This document shows, one piece after another, positions 1 through 10,000 of a DNA stretch of 64,000 nt; position 1 is the first letter of the stretch; every line of letters starts with the position of its first letter. Source of the stretch: Cycas panzhihuaensis (lineage: Eukaryota > Cycadophyta); contig CM041465.1 of the NCBI GenBank assembly GCA_023213395.1, forward strand, positions 182,039,741-182,103,740, given 5' to 3'. A program made the translations under genes and the position numbers. The notes under the pieces were generated by a model. It saw only the letters and a program-made list of their open reading frames with translations, had not been told where the DNA came from and did not search any database.

Positions 1-699
1 CTGATATATGAGGGCATATTACTGAATAGTCTCATAAGAATATTAAGCATAAGGGATGATATAAAATGATTATTATGTGAGTAAATATATGTTGTAAAAG
101 AAATTAGAGTTTTAATAATAAAACATCATTATTATTACTACAAAATATTAGCGATTATTTGGTGTATGAAGTTAGAGATTGCTTTATGTATATGGCTTAT
201 TTTATATATCTATATAATTCTTCAATGACTCTAATACCATGCTAGAATTTATAATTACATAGATACTATATTAAAAATATAAAATAAACATAGTGAAATT
301 ATAATATATAATTATAATAATAGAATAATCTCATAAGTCAAGTGCATATATAAAGAAATCAATGTAAACATAAAGTAAATAATAAATCAAGCATGCACTG
401 TAAGAGAGATAACAAATTTATACTTTAAAAACTCGATCTGGAAAATACCATGGGAGAAGGTGGAGTTAGAACTCCTTTTAATAGTCAGAATGAATACATT
501 TCCTTTCTCAAGTTCTTAAGTGGTATATGTATATATTTATATTATGATTCATCTTATGAGTAGGTTATCATATCTCTTTAGCCTTTACATTATCCAATAG
601 TATATTATCATAGACATATGTATATCTCACATATCTCAATGTATGTGAATGGTGGGATTATGCACGTGTCACATATCATTGACATTAAACATTACATAT
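1..699. other. AT-rich sequence, no gene seen
   Basis: No open frame or domain is recognised on either strand. If G0 continued here its reverse transcriptase would be expected, since this lies downstream of its linker on the minus strand, but I see no RT motif. G0 was probably cut off or interrupted by another repeat near 0.7 kb. Confidence 0.5.
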
Positions 700-1010
700 G
701 TAAATAATCATATATTCTAATATTGATTTTATCCTTCTCTTCTTTTGCATATCCCTGACTAATAAAGATCAATTTTATGTCTTTGTGAATGCTAATATTA
801 TACCAAATGCTACTATGTATAATCCTCTAGAAGACTCTTCTTTAGGGGCTTTAAACTTGTGTAAGTTTTTAATATTAAAGAGAGAATGTAAAGAAATTAC
901 CTTTGGAATTCTTATTGGACTTTAGCTATATTATATCCTCATTATTAATCATCTCTATCTCAAGTTCTTCATTTATAAGGGAGGATTTTCTTATATGTAA
1001 ATCAATAAAC
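700..1010 (-). pseudogene. G0 Gypsy: pol linker remnant between RNase H and RT
   Basis: Reverse-strand translation of about 820-1010 gives an acidic stretch with Asn-Glu-Glu-Leu-Glu-Ile-Glu-Met followed by a Leu-Lys-Ser-Asn motif. From general knowledge this resembles the segment that precedes RT in some plant Tat-like Gypsy elements (acidic stretch, then a Leu-Lys-x-Asn-x-Ile-Pro-Lys-Gly-like motif). Frames are broken. It follows the RNase H remnant at 1.1-1.5 kb on the same strand. The assignment rests on family resemblance only. Confidence 0.35.
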
Positions 1011-1099
1011 TCCTTTCACCCATCAAGAAGTTGAAGTATCTGCTTATTATCCTTAAAGATTTACTAATATCAATGTTGTCTAAAACTAATGATCTAGTG

Positions 1100-1535
1100 A
1101 TTATATTACCCAAATATTGCCTATAAGCTAAACTAGGATTTATATCTAGAAGTGAAATAACTATAACTAGGGAATCAACTAGTTGATTTTCTTCCTTCAG
1201 TATGTGCCTAACTAAGAAATCCTCAAACTCTTGAAGAAGATCTTATACTTTATCTATAATTTTTAAAACCATTTACACTATATAGAACATAGATTTTTAA
1301 CTTAATTTACCACTAACTTATATTTTTTTCGAACTTATAGGAGTTCAATCTTCATGTTTCCTACCTTTTAGATGTATGATATCAAGTCCTTATATTTTGT
1401 AATATTATTTGTGTTGTCAAATATGAGCTTATATGAAGATGGAAATGCTTGTCCTTTAGAAGCATAGATAACAATACTAACTCTAACTATTAGGCTCTAT
1501 TAAAATTTAGGGACCAAACTAAGTCTTTTCTTCTT
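1100..1535 (-). pseudogene. G0 Gypsy: RNase H (archaeal-type, Tat-like) remnant
   Basis: Reverse-strand translation shows an RNase H fold signature: a Val-Ile-Tyr-Ala-Ser-Lys-Gly-Gln strand, then an Asn-Thr-Asn-Asn block where family members have Ala-Glu-Tyr-Glu-Ala. Here that reads Thr-Lys-Tyr-Lys-Asp, so the catalytic Glu is lost. About 120 residues on come a Glu-Glu-Asn-Gln-Leu block and an Asp-Ser-Leu, the usual last catalytic Asp region. There are several in-frame stops and one frame change. In life this domain would remove RNA from the RNA-DNA hybrid during reverse transcription. It belongs to the element whose protease and gag lie at 58.2-59.8 kb, split off by E0. Confidence 0.6.
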
Positions 1536-1668
1536 CATTCTATATAGTATTCCTCTTCTTTAGATGTAGGTAATATATCATCAATCTTACCTAGGATTAT
1601 GTAGTTCCCTATTTCACTTGGATCATAAGGAAGGTTAGAGTGTTCATCACTCTTATTTTACACATGAT

Positions 1669-1673
1669 CTAAG
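1669..1673. repeat. E0 target-site duplication, left copy (CTAAG)
   Basis: The five bases before the left E0 LTR are repeated exactly at 58009-58013, just after the right E0 LTR. Five base pairs is the usual duplication length for LTR retrotransposons. Confidence 0.6.
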
Positions 1674-1880
1674 TGTTAAATTTTCTATAACAATTTATAC
1701 AAAAATGTGTGATTAAGTGGGATATAATATAATCACATGATTAATTAAATATATAATGAGCATAATAAATGAATAAATATAAGTACATAAGAGTCAATAA
1801 TGCAAGAATAATATGTATACCATGTTTAACATAGAAAATCCATAAATAGAAAAAATAATTTCTAAATATTTATGAGATTT
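1674..1880 (-). repeat. E0 left (3') LTR, first part
   Basis: Matches 57616-57745 of the right LTR, for example the shared block ATATGTATACCATGTTTAA. About 80 bases near 1733-1815 are absent from the right copy, so one LTR has a local insertion or deletion. It stops at about 1880, where Copia C1 begins. Confidence 0.65.
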
Positions 1881-2147
1881 TATACTAGGAAATAGAGAAT
1901 GAAGAGGAGATGAAAACAAGATATGAGAGCAAAACTTAGAGGTGAGAATGAATAATAACTCCCTCCTTTAGATCTTACCTTTTATTATTAAGGGTGAGCA
2001 TTAGGGTTAGGATTTTCCCACCTAATGACATGAACCCAAAATTACATCCAAATGTACATAAAACACATTTCACTAAGAGACTAATGCTAACAATATACCT
2101 TAAAGGTCACTTAATTAATCTATATAAATAACTTTGATACATTAACA
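1881..2147 (-). repeat. C1 left (3') LTR
   Basis: Colinear with 16268-16531, with shared blocks such as GGTGAGAATGAATAATAA and CATTAGGGTTAGGATTTT. It ends in CA at 2147. Its outer end is shortened compared with the right copy. Confidence 0.8.
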
Positions 2148-2149
2148 TC

Positions 2150-2166
2150 TTTTAATCCCCTTCTTA
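2150..2166 (-). other. C1 polypurine tract
   Basis: Read on the minus strand this is a purine-rich run (AAGAAGGGGATTAAAAG) directly abutting the 3' LTR start. That is the expected place for plus-strand DNA priming in an LTR element. Confidence 0.5.
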
Positions 2167-2299
2167 ATGATAGAAGGTTATTTTTAAAAAAATCTATTTT
2201 ATGAGGTATTCATTTGAGTCTCTTTATTACATTGAAATTCTAAATAATACTTTTGTGGAAAAACCCATAGACTTTATAAGATCTATAGCCTATTTTATA

Positions 2300-2619
2300 A
2301 ATCAAAATGGCTAAGGTGGCTCTTGATGTAGCTTGATAGCTAAGCAACTTAAATATGTAGCTTGATCTATTGAGTCTCCATATACTATTTGGTCATCCCC
2401 TATGCCCTTCTGGGTTTTCATAGGTTCTAATTTTCTAAAACTAGTACAATCCTTATCCTTTCGTGCCCACATGGGATTTTCATAAATAGAATAGAGTAAA
2501 GACTTACTCTTATTCTTGTACGCCCATAAGGGATTTTTACAAATAGAATAGAGTATAATAATCATGTTGCCATCTTCTTTGATCAGTCGAAGATGGAGGC
2601 CCTAAGGCTAAGCTACCTT
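2300..2619 (-). other. C1: 3' untranslated region
   Basis: Between the RNase H remnant and the 3' LTR. It holds two near-copies of a short block (about 2411-2440 and 2460-2490, third copy near 2520-2545) built on CCC(A/T)T(A/G)(A/T)GGGATTTT(C/T)A(C/T)A. An 84-codon open frame runs across it but its sequence follows these internal repeats and resembles no known domain. Confidence 0.4.
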
Positions 2620-3150
2620 TGGAACTATTCAAACTTCACCTTTTGTAGTGGTTTGGAAAAGATATCAGCTACTTGATTTGCTATGGGGTAGTATTCTAGT
2701 TGAATTATGTCATCATGAACTAGTTCTCTAATCATATGGACTTTTGTACTTATGTGTTTAATACAATCATGAAATATAGGATTTTCCCTCATATGGATTA
2801 TTAATCAATTATCTACATGAAGGTAGGTAAGACTTATTTGGGTGATATTCAATGTTTCCAATAATTTTCTAAGCCATATCACCTCCTTATTGGTCTTAAA
2901 AGTGGCAATGTATTCAAGTTTAGTAGTTAAATCAGCAACTATCTTCTATTATCTAGATCTCCATAATATTAGTATTTTCCCAAGAAATGTTACAAACCTA
3001 AACATAGATCTTTCTGTATATTTATCTCTTGCAAAGTCTAAGTTTGTGTATGAAGAAAGCTTAAATTCATTATTAAGTTCATATAATAGACCAAATTTGT
3101 TGGTTATCTTTAGGTATTTTAGCACTCAAACTGTAGCTTGTGAGTGATTC
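2620..3150 (-). pseudogene. C1: Copia RNase H remnant
   Basis: Minus-strand translation follows the Copia RNase H pattern: a Lys-Leu-Glu-Tyr-Ile-Ala segment (normally Glu-Ala-Glu-Tyr), Trp-Leu-Arg-Lys-Leu-Leu, a Val-Asp-Asn segment, Asn-Pro-Ile-Phe-His, Lys-His-Ile, Ile-Arg-Glu, and a terminal Gln-Val-Ala-Asp-Ile-Phe-Ser-Lys. Only a few stops occur here. The first catalytic region has Lys where acidic residues are expected. This is the C-terminal end of the C1 polyprotein and would degrade the RNA template during reverse transcription. Confidence 0.75.
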
Positions 3151-4170
3151 TAATTAGGATTTGTCATGAATCGTGCAAGAATACCGATAGAGTATGTGAT
3201 ATCTAGCCTTATATTGGTAGTGTAGATGAGACTACCTATAAATTTTCTATAGAGTGTTATGTCTACCTCGCTAATGTTACCATCAACTAAAAGTTTGGTA
3301 TTAGGGTCTATAGGTATAACCACTAGTCAAGCATCTTCTAATTGAAACTTAGTTATAAGATCATTGATGTATTTTTCTTGGGAGAGGAAATTTTTTTTAT
3401 TATTTTATATTACTTCAATTTCCAAGTAATATTTCATCAATTTAAGGTCAGATAATTTGAATGTTTTTCTAAGGTCCTTTTTTAACTGGCTTATTACCTA
3501 TTCATTGTTACCTGCTATTAGCATATCATCCGTAAAGATTATGAGATAAGTACTTAATGAATAGTATTATATTAATATCTTAGTAGTCATAAACCTCATA
3601 TCCAAGTTGCCTTATTCTTTCAAACAACTTAGCAAATTAAGCCTGAGGGGCTTATTTAAGATTGTACAAGGATTTTCTGAGTATGTAAACCTTATGCTCT
3701 TGACTTTCAATCTCGTATCCTAATAGATGACCCATGTAAATTTCTTCTTCAAGATCCTCATTGAGAAATGTATTCTTAATATCAAGCTGGTGGATTTCCT
3801 AGCCTTGTTAAGTAGCCAAAGCCATAAGAGTTCTAATTGTAGGTCATTTAGTTATAGGTGCAAAGACTTCAGTGTAGTTGATGCCTTCTATTTATGTGAA
3901 TTATTTAGCTACCAACTTTGCCTTGTATTTTTTAAAGATGTCATCTAATCTATATTTATTTTTTAACACTCGTTTATGCTGAACTACTTTTCTACCAAGT
4001 GGTATATTAATGAGCTCCCATGTACTATTTTTTATGAGATATTGGTATTCTTCATTCATTATATTTTTCTAAACTATATGTTTTATAACTTCCTAGTATG
4101 AGAGAGGCTCTTCATTACAAGTAAGATGAAATTTTGATGGTTCAAGCTTAGAATATAATGATTCTTACAC
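3151..4170 (-). pseudogene. C1: Copia reverse transcriptase remnant
   Basis: Minus-strand translation near 3510-3545 gives Phe-Thr-Asp-Asp-Met-Leu-Ile-Ala-Gly, the decayed form of the Copia catalytic motif Tyr-Val-Asp-Asp. Both Asp residues remain. The flanking region has the expected order: polymerase domain between the integrase at 4.6-5.3 kb and RNase H at 2.6-3.15 kb. Several frame breaks and stops interrupt it, so no continuous protein is possible. Confidence 0.7.
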
Positions 4171-4600
4171 CCTTGCTCTATGGGAACTTTGAATGCCAAT
4201 TTTACCCACCTCATCTAGTCATATGTCCTTGTTGAGTTGGTGGGCTTCATGAGATTCTCAAGTTAGGAATGAGATTCTCATTTCCTCAACTTCTTGATTG
4301 TTATCTTATTCATTAAAATGATCATTTTGTGAAGAGGATATTGATATCCTTAGGGAAGGTGGTCCTTCTATTACTATTTTACCTTTATCAACTGAAGATG
4401 GAGAGGATGATTCTTCTATAATATCTTTGCCTTTATCAACTCTAATATATTCAAAGGATGGTGTTGGATATGCACTCATTGATTCAGAGTCACAACTTAT
4501 ATCCTCCAAGGCTCTATTGTCAATTTCTAATATTTAGAGTAATTTATATGTGTTCCCCTCCCATACCCCCCAAATTTTAGAATCTAAACATCATACTTGA
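4171..4600 (-). pseudogene. C1: low-complexity linker between integrase and RT
   Basis: An open frame of 67 codons at 4306-4509 is rich in Ser, Pro, Asp and Glu and contains two copies of a Val-Asp-Lys-Gly-Lys motif. Copia polyproteins usually carry a variable hydrophilic linker here, so this is best read as part of the C1 polyprotein and not a separate gene. Confidence 0.5.
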
Positions 4601-5340
4601 TAACATCATTGTAGTGATGTGAGGATGTTTTAGAGTCTAGTCTAAGTAACTAATTATTTATCACCACAAAAATGACATCTCTAGTAATGACGACTTTTTA
4701 TTAGAAAGGTATAAAGACCTTATACCTTTTCTTATCCATAGAGTATCTAACAAAGATACCTTTAAATGCCCTTAGTTGGAGTTTATTTTAATTTATATCC
4801 ATAATATGGGCATAGCATGTAGAGCAAAAAAATTTGAAGTAATGAATAATGGGGACTTGTCTTGACCACCTTTTATTAGGTGATTATCCTTCCTTTGATG
4901 GTCTAACATCATTGATACAATAAATAGCTCTCTAGATAGCTTCGGTCCATAGGTAGGCAGGTATATTTTTGTATACTAACATAGCTCAAGTCATACTCAT
5001 GATTATCCTATTCATGTATTTGACAACTCTATTTTGTTGTGGGGTACCTGCTACTATTGTTTGATGTTTAATACTATTATCTCGAAGGTATCTTTCAAAC
5101 TTATATGAGGTATATTTACCATCATTATTAGTTAAAAGATATTTGAGTTGATAACCTAACTCTTTTTTAGTGTAGGCTTTCAATTCTTTGAATACATAAA
5201 AGTCTTCATCTTTCTTGTGTAGAAAAGCTACCCATATTTTCTTAGTGAAATCATCAATGAAAGAGATATAATATAACTTGTCCTTCAGTGAAGGAATAGG
5301 CATTGGTCTACATAGGTTAGGGTATGCCAATTGTAATGGA
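4601..5340 (-). pseudogene. C1: Copia integrase core with lost catalytic triad
   Basis: The open frame at 4986-5330 holds the integrase core: Phe-Ile-Asp-Asp-Phe, a decayed Asp-Asn-Gly-Gly block and Thr-Pro-Gln-Gln-Asn. The positions of the catalytic triad are replaced: Asp to Asn before Leu-Cys-Arg-Pro-Met, Asp to Asn in Leu-Thr-Asn-Asn-Asp-Gly, and Glu to Lys after Arg-Val-Val. Each fits a G-to-A change on the coding strand, as do neighbouring Gly to Arg and Gly to Asp changes. The C-terminal integrase region continues to about 4600 with stops. The normal role is joining element DNA into the chromosome; this copy cannot do so. Confidence 0.8.
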
Positions 5341-5344
5341 TGGC

Positions 5345-5990
5345 TTAATTTCCATTGATTTTAGGAAAGGGTTGTCGATGAGATTTGGCAATGATATATG
5401 CTTCACATTTGAAGGGCTTAAAGGGGAACTTTGGAAGACCTAAAAGAGTGTTACAAAGATCTCTAAGTCTATCAATGTGAACATGGCCCATGAGGGTATG
5501 GCAAAAAGCTTCTAGTAACAACGTTAAGTGTGTTAGAATGGTGTTAAATATAAATTCTTCATCAGCATAAGAGCTTTGGGCACAATATGCTTCAAAAGAT
5601 GGATAAACATTCAATTGAAAGAGTTTGCTAGTGAGATGCCCAATCAACACCACTCAATTAATTAGAGGGTAAATGACCTAGAGAGTTTAGTTATTTATAG
5701 TTACACTTAGATTAAATCCATGGGAGATAAATGTGGATAATGAGAGTAGGTTTTATTTGAGATTAGGTATATGGAGGACATCAAATAATGTAAAATCTCT
5801 TAAGTCTTGGAGTTTCAGACAAATGTTACCAATTCCTTCAATAGGTTGTTGTGATTTGTCAGTTATGTGAACAACTCCTTGAATATTTAAATCAAATGTT
5901 TGATATATACTATGATTATATGTTATATGTTGAGTTGCTCCTATGTCTATAATCCACTATCCATCAATTGAAGTAATACTATTTACAATT
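5345..5990 (-). pseudogene. C1: integrase zinc-binding region and protease remnant
   Basis: At 5345-5500 the minus strand reads a GAG-pre-integrase motif (Gly-His-Val-His-Ile-Asp-Arg-Leu, then Pro-Phe-Lys-Cys-Glu-Ala), but the last zinc-binding Cys is Tyr, a G-to-A change. From about 5990 to 5700 lies the aspartic protease: Ile-Ile-Asp-Ile-Gly-Ala-Thr, where Copia proteases have Asp-Ser-Gly-Ala, and later Leu-His-Ile-Pro-Asn-Leu. The active-site Asp is kept but the Ser is lost, and stops interrupt the frame. Confidence 0.7.
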
Positions 5991-6530
5991 CTAATAGGAG
6001 TTAGAATTGGTAAAGGGAATTCACAAGTGATATATCGACATTGAGCTTCAAAGTATCTTTGTAATTAGTCAATGGCATTTGATGTTGAAGATCCCCCAAT
6101 TCTTTGAAAGTGTGCTTGTACAAAACCTACACCATTAAATGATTCTTCACAAGTTTCTTCAACATTATGAACTCCATATTTTGGTTGAAACTTAGACAAC
6201 TTATAAGTAGTAATTTTGTAGTCTTTTACAAAGGGTCATTTATGGTTACACAGATCTTATATAATAGTTTGATTGCCAGTCCCTAAAGAGATACTGGTTT
6301 GGCCTGACTGTCTTATTTTTTATTAAAGTGGCCCTTGGCCTTAAGACTGTCGAGACTATGATTGAGGGTTTGGTTAACCTTATGGATGATTTTCCATGTT
6401 TCTTCCTCTTCCTCTTACTCAGTTATTTCCTTTGCCACGAGAGAGACCTTAATTCTTTGTGTAATAAGCTTCTTCTTCCACCTCAAAGGCTACATTTAGA
6501 AGAAAGTTAGAGGCTATAAAGTTGGCACCA
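5991..6530 (-). pseudogene. C1: gag C-terminal part
   Basis: Lies between the protease remnant and the C2 insertion. It is the downstream half of gag; the upstream half is at 13.66-14.23 kb beyond C2. Decay is heavy and no intact zinc knuckle is visible. Confidence 0.5.
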
Positions 6531-6850
6531 TGAAGGCGCAGGGGAGCAGAGCAGGTCAGGATGCCATCACAATTAACAAATTTCCATATAATAGAAGGCA
6601 ATGTTAAAAAATACATAGGTTGTAATACAACCCTTTAAATATAATTTTAGGGAGGTACCTAAGTGCCTCAATCTAACTTGCATGTTAGCCATCAAAAAAA
6701 TAAAAAAATAAATTAAAAATAATAAAACATACCTAGATATGTCCACTAATGATGGCTTAGAGAGGCTCTAGGTACCCTAGGGAGCCCCAAAGGTGGTTTT
6801 GGGGGGCCCTAGGCATACATATACTTAGGAAATTGGGGGTTATCCCAACA
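6531..6850 (-). repeat. C2 left (3') LTR
   Basis: Begins TGAAGGCGCAGGGGAGCAGAG and ends TTATCCCAACA. The matching start of the right LTR differs only by transitions. Both copies carry an AT-rich stretch and a GGGGGCCCTAGGCA-like block near the inner end. Confidence 0.9.
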
Positions 6851-6892
6851 TTCTCCCCTATAATCCTCAATATAAGTAATTCATAAATTTTC

Positions 6893-7445
6893 TTTGAATT
6901 TCTAGAACTTGATCTTACCCAATGCTTTTGTGAAGATGCATGTTATATAGTCCTCCATACTGCAATATTTTAGCTTAATTTATCCTTTTTATACTAATTC
7001 TCAAATAAAATTATGTTGTGTGTTAATATGATTGATTCTACCATGAAAAACTAGATTATTTGTCATTTGTATAGTGCTTTGATTATCATACCAGATTTTG
7101 GTTGGCCCTTGTTATTTTATTTTAAGATCTTATAGTAGAAGATGTAACCAAACTGTTTCACATGCCCCTAAAACTACTGCTTTATATTCTACCTTTGTTG
7201 TTGATAAGGAAACTGTATTTTATTTCTTTGAGCTCCATGTTATAGCTGTTGAACCCATATTAAAGGTGTAACCTGATGTAGATTTCCTATCATCTATATC
7301 ACTAGCCAAGTCAAAATATGTATGCCCTATCAATCTGAAGTTTAATGTAGACCTGTAATATAGCCCAAAATCTATCATGCCTTTAAGATATTGTAGGATT
7401 TTTTTTGCTGCTTACCAATGAGAAGTCTTTGGATCATATATAAAT
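6893..7445 (-). pseudogene. C2: Copia RNase H remnant
   Basis: Minus-strand translation shows Leu-Gln-Tyr-Leu-Lys-Gly, Ser-Thr-Ser-Gly-Tyr, Ile-Thr-Trp-Ser-Ser-Lys-Lys, Thr-Lys-Val-Glu-Tyr (normally Thr-Glu-Ala-Glu-Tyr), Trp-Tyr-Asp-Asn-Gln-Ser and a terminal Phe-Thr-Lys-Ala-Leu. This is the standard Copia C-terminal RNase H order. At least six in-frame stops are present. It ends near 6893, just before the purine tract. Confidence 0.8.
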
Positions 7446-8400
7446 CAGGATAGCACATTAATCACATGTATGATATCGGGTCATGTAGAAGTCGAGTAAA
7501 TTAAGATGTCAATTAGTTGCTTGTATAGTGCCAGATCCATAAGAGTAGACTCATCATGCTTTGAAAGTTTTATTCTAACTTCAGCAGGAGTAACTAAAGA
7601 TTTATATTTGCTCATCTTAAACTTTTGAAGTAAGTCCACGATATATTTTCTTTGGGAGATAAGAATACTGCCATCATCTTGCCATACTTCTATTCCAAGG
7701 AAGTAATACATTAGAACCAAGTCAGTCATTTCAAATTCTCTACATATATCTCCCTCGAATTGATATGAGAGTTGTGGATCATTTCCTTTATAAACAAGAT
7801 CGTCAATATATAATCCCATAAGTGGGATCAATTTACCTTCGATCTTAGTGTATAGATTTGGGTCTAATTGAGATCTTTTGAAGCCTTGATCTCTAAAATA
7901 TTTATCAATATGGGAATACCATGCCCTAGGTGCTTGTTTAAGTCTATAAAATGCTTTCTTAAGTTTGTACACTTTATTTTCTTCCTCCCTGACTTCAAAA
8001 CCAAGGGGTTGAGAGACATAGATGTCTTCTTCAATGTAGCCATTAAGAAAAGTACTTTTGACATCTATTTGATGAACATCCTAATGTATTTGAGTAGCTA
8101 AATTGATAATCATCTGAACTGTTTCCATTCTAGCAACTAGAGCAAAGGTCTTATTATAATCAATGTGTTCCTTTTGAGTGTATCCTTTTGCAATAAGATA
8201 AGCTTTGTGCTTGTTAATAGAGCCATCAGATCTAAATTTTGTTTTATATATCCACTTAGTCCCAATAGGCTCTTTGTTGGGAGGAAGATTAACCAATTCC
8301 CAAGTGTCATTTTTTACAATGGAGTTGTATTCTTCCTCCATATCCTTTCTTCATGTAGCATCTAAATTAGCCTCATTAAAGGTTTCAAGCTTATGTGTTT
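7446..8400 (-). pseudogene. C2: Copia reverse transcriptase remnant
   Basis: Two open segments, 8081-8341 and 7481-7972, cover most of the Copia RT family. The first has Trp-Glu-Leu-Val, Gly-Thr-Lys-Trp-Ile-Tyr-Lys and Ala-Lys-Gly-Tyr-Thr-Gln. The second has Leu-Lys-Gln-Ala-Pro-Arg-Ala-Trp-Tyr and the catalytic Tyr-Ile-Asp-Asp, intact. They are separated by a frame break near 7970-8080. It is the best preserved enzyme of C2 but cannot be translated whole. Confidence 0.85.
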
Positions 8401-8880
8401 CCATAACATGAGACATAAAGGCAAATTTTACCCTATGAGATTGAGTTGATCTTCTATTATAATCATGATCCAACATGTTATCTATGGGATGATATCTTTG
8501 AGTCCATTTAGGAATTGTTCGTGGTAGAGGTTGAGAGGTTTCCTCCCCAAGAAAATTTTGTGGTGGAGGTTGAAAAGAAGTTTCCTCCCCACTTTCAACA
8601 TTAATGGTCCTTCTTTAGAGCTTCCAAGGTGGCACATATGTGGACCTAGGATTAGAATCAAGATTTATTATCACATTCTTTTCTTTTCTTAATGATGATC
8701 AACATAATAGGAATCAGTTTCTTAGAAGATGATATCTCTGCTCATGATAACCTTTCTCGCTTTTGGATCATAAAGTTTATATGATTTTGATATATCACTA
8801 TAGTTTATAAAAATGCATTTAGTACTATGATCACCTAATTTAGTCCTTTTCTGTTTAGGAATATGAGTATATGCCATGCA
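8401..8880 (-). pseudogene. C2: integrase C-terminus and linker to RT
   Basis: Lies between the integrase core and RT on the minus strand. No long frame remains. Position and strand fit the variable integrase C-terminal region of Copia polyproteins. Individual motifs are too decayed to name. Confidence 0.4.
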
Positions 8881-9400
8881 ACAAAAAACTCTCAAGTGAT
8901 AGATACTTGGTTTATATCATGTCTATGCTTCTTTGGGAGTCTTCCATTGAAGTGCTTTAGTGGTACTTATGTTGATCAAATATACTGCAGTATGTACTGC
9001 TTCGGCCCAAAATTGATTTCCTAATCTTTTATCTTTTAACATACACCTTGCCATTTCAACTATGGTGTGATTCTTTCTTTCAACGACAACATTTTATTGA
9101 GGGGTATATGGATTAGTTAATTGACTCATGATTCTATGGTGAATACAATAAGCATTAAATTAATTTAAAATGAATTATCCCCCATTATTTGATCTTAAGA
9201 AGAGTATCTTGTGTCCACTTTATCTCTCCACATAGGTTTTGAAGTCAACAAAGTATTGAAACATGTCAGATTTAAATTTCATAAAGAAAACCTATGTTTT
9301 CCTTATATAGTCGTCAATGAAAGTAATAAAGTATTTTACTCCTCCTAGAGATGGAGTTTCCATGGGACCACAAAGATCAATATATACCAATTGAAGAGAG
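8881..9400 (-). pseudogene. C2: Copia integrase core
   Basis: Minus-strand translation gives Tyr-Ile-Asp-Leu-Cys-Gly-Pro-Met (first catalytic Asp kept), Phe-Ile-Asp-Asp-Tyr, then Arg-Ser-Asn-Asn-Gly-Gly where the family has Ser-Asp-Asn-Gly-Gly, so the second Asp is Asn. Thr-Pro-Gln followed by a stop and Val-Val-Val-Glu-Arg-Lys-Asn keeps the Glu. The enzyme is dead by one catalytic change and several stops. Confidence 0.8.
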
Positions 9401-9402
9401 CC

Positions 9403-9657
9403 TTATGCACTATAAGTAAAATCTAGAAAATTTTCCCTATGTTGTTTTCTAAGTAGACATCCCTCACAAACATTTTTATCCACTTCAATGTGGGGCAACC
9501 CATCAACCATGCTCATCATTTTCATAAGTGTCAAACTACTATAATTCAAGTACCTAAATATTTTATGCCACATGGTACTATCAATCTTAATGGTTGTTTT
9601 CAAAGCATAGGAATTAGATGAAGGGATGACAAGTTTGAATAGATTATCTTTTGTCAT
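9403..9657 (-). pseudogene. C2: integrase zinc-binding (GAG-pre-integrase) region
   Basis: An 84-codon open stretch contains Met-Trp-His-Lys-Ile-Phe-Arg-Tyr-Leu-Asn-Tyr and later Val-Cys-Glu-Gly-Cys. The family pattern is His-x-Arg-x-Gly-His-Leu-Asn with Cys-x-x-Cys. The second His is Tyr and the Gly is Arg; the Cys pair is kept. It is part of the C2 polyprotein. Confidence 0.8.
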
Positions 9658-9739
9658 TTTTTCTCTAGAAACAATTACTTTATTTTGTCTCTTACCTTTG
9701 ATAATACACTCACCATTATCGAATATGACTCTATAATCC

Positions 9740-10000
9740 TAACCCATCATCTATCTGACTGATAGTAGATTCTTCCTTAAGGCTGGAATATATAGAACAT
9801 CATCAATATATTTGGTTTCTTCTAAATCAGTTTGGAGAGCTACATTTCCTTTGCTAATAGTTTCATGGGTTGTATCATCTCTAAACATAATAGAGCCAAT
9901 TTTGGTTGTATCCATTATTTGAAGCCAACCCCTTTTATGAGTCATGTGAGTTGAGCATCCTAGGTTAATATACCAACTATTATCTCCATCTTCATTGGCT
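9740..10000 (-). pseudogene. C2: aspartic protease remnant with Asp to Asn change
   Basis: Minus-strand translation reads Trp-Tyr-Ile-Asn-Leu-Gly-Cys-Ser-Thr-His-Met-Thr, where Copia proteases have Asp-Ser-Gly-Cys/Ala-Ser-x-His-Met. The catalytic Asp is Asn and the Ser is Leu. Downstream, Val-Leu-Tyr-Ile-Pro-Ala-Leu-Arg-Lys-Asn-Leu-Leu-Ser is the normal C-terminal protease motif. It would cut the polyprotein in an active element. Confidence 0.8.
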
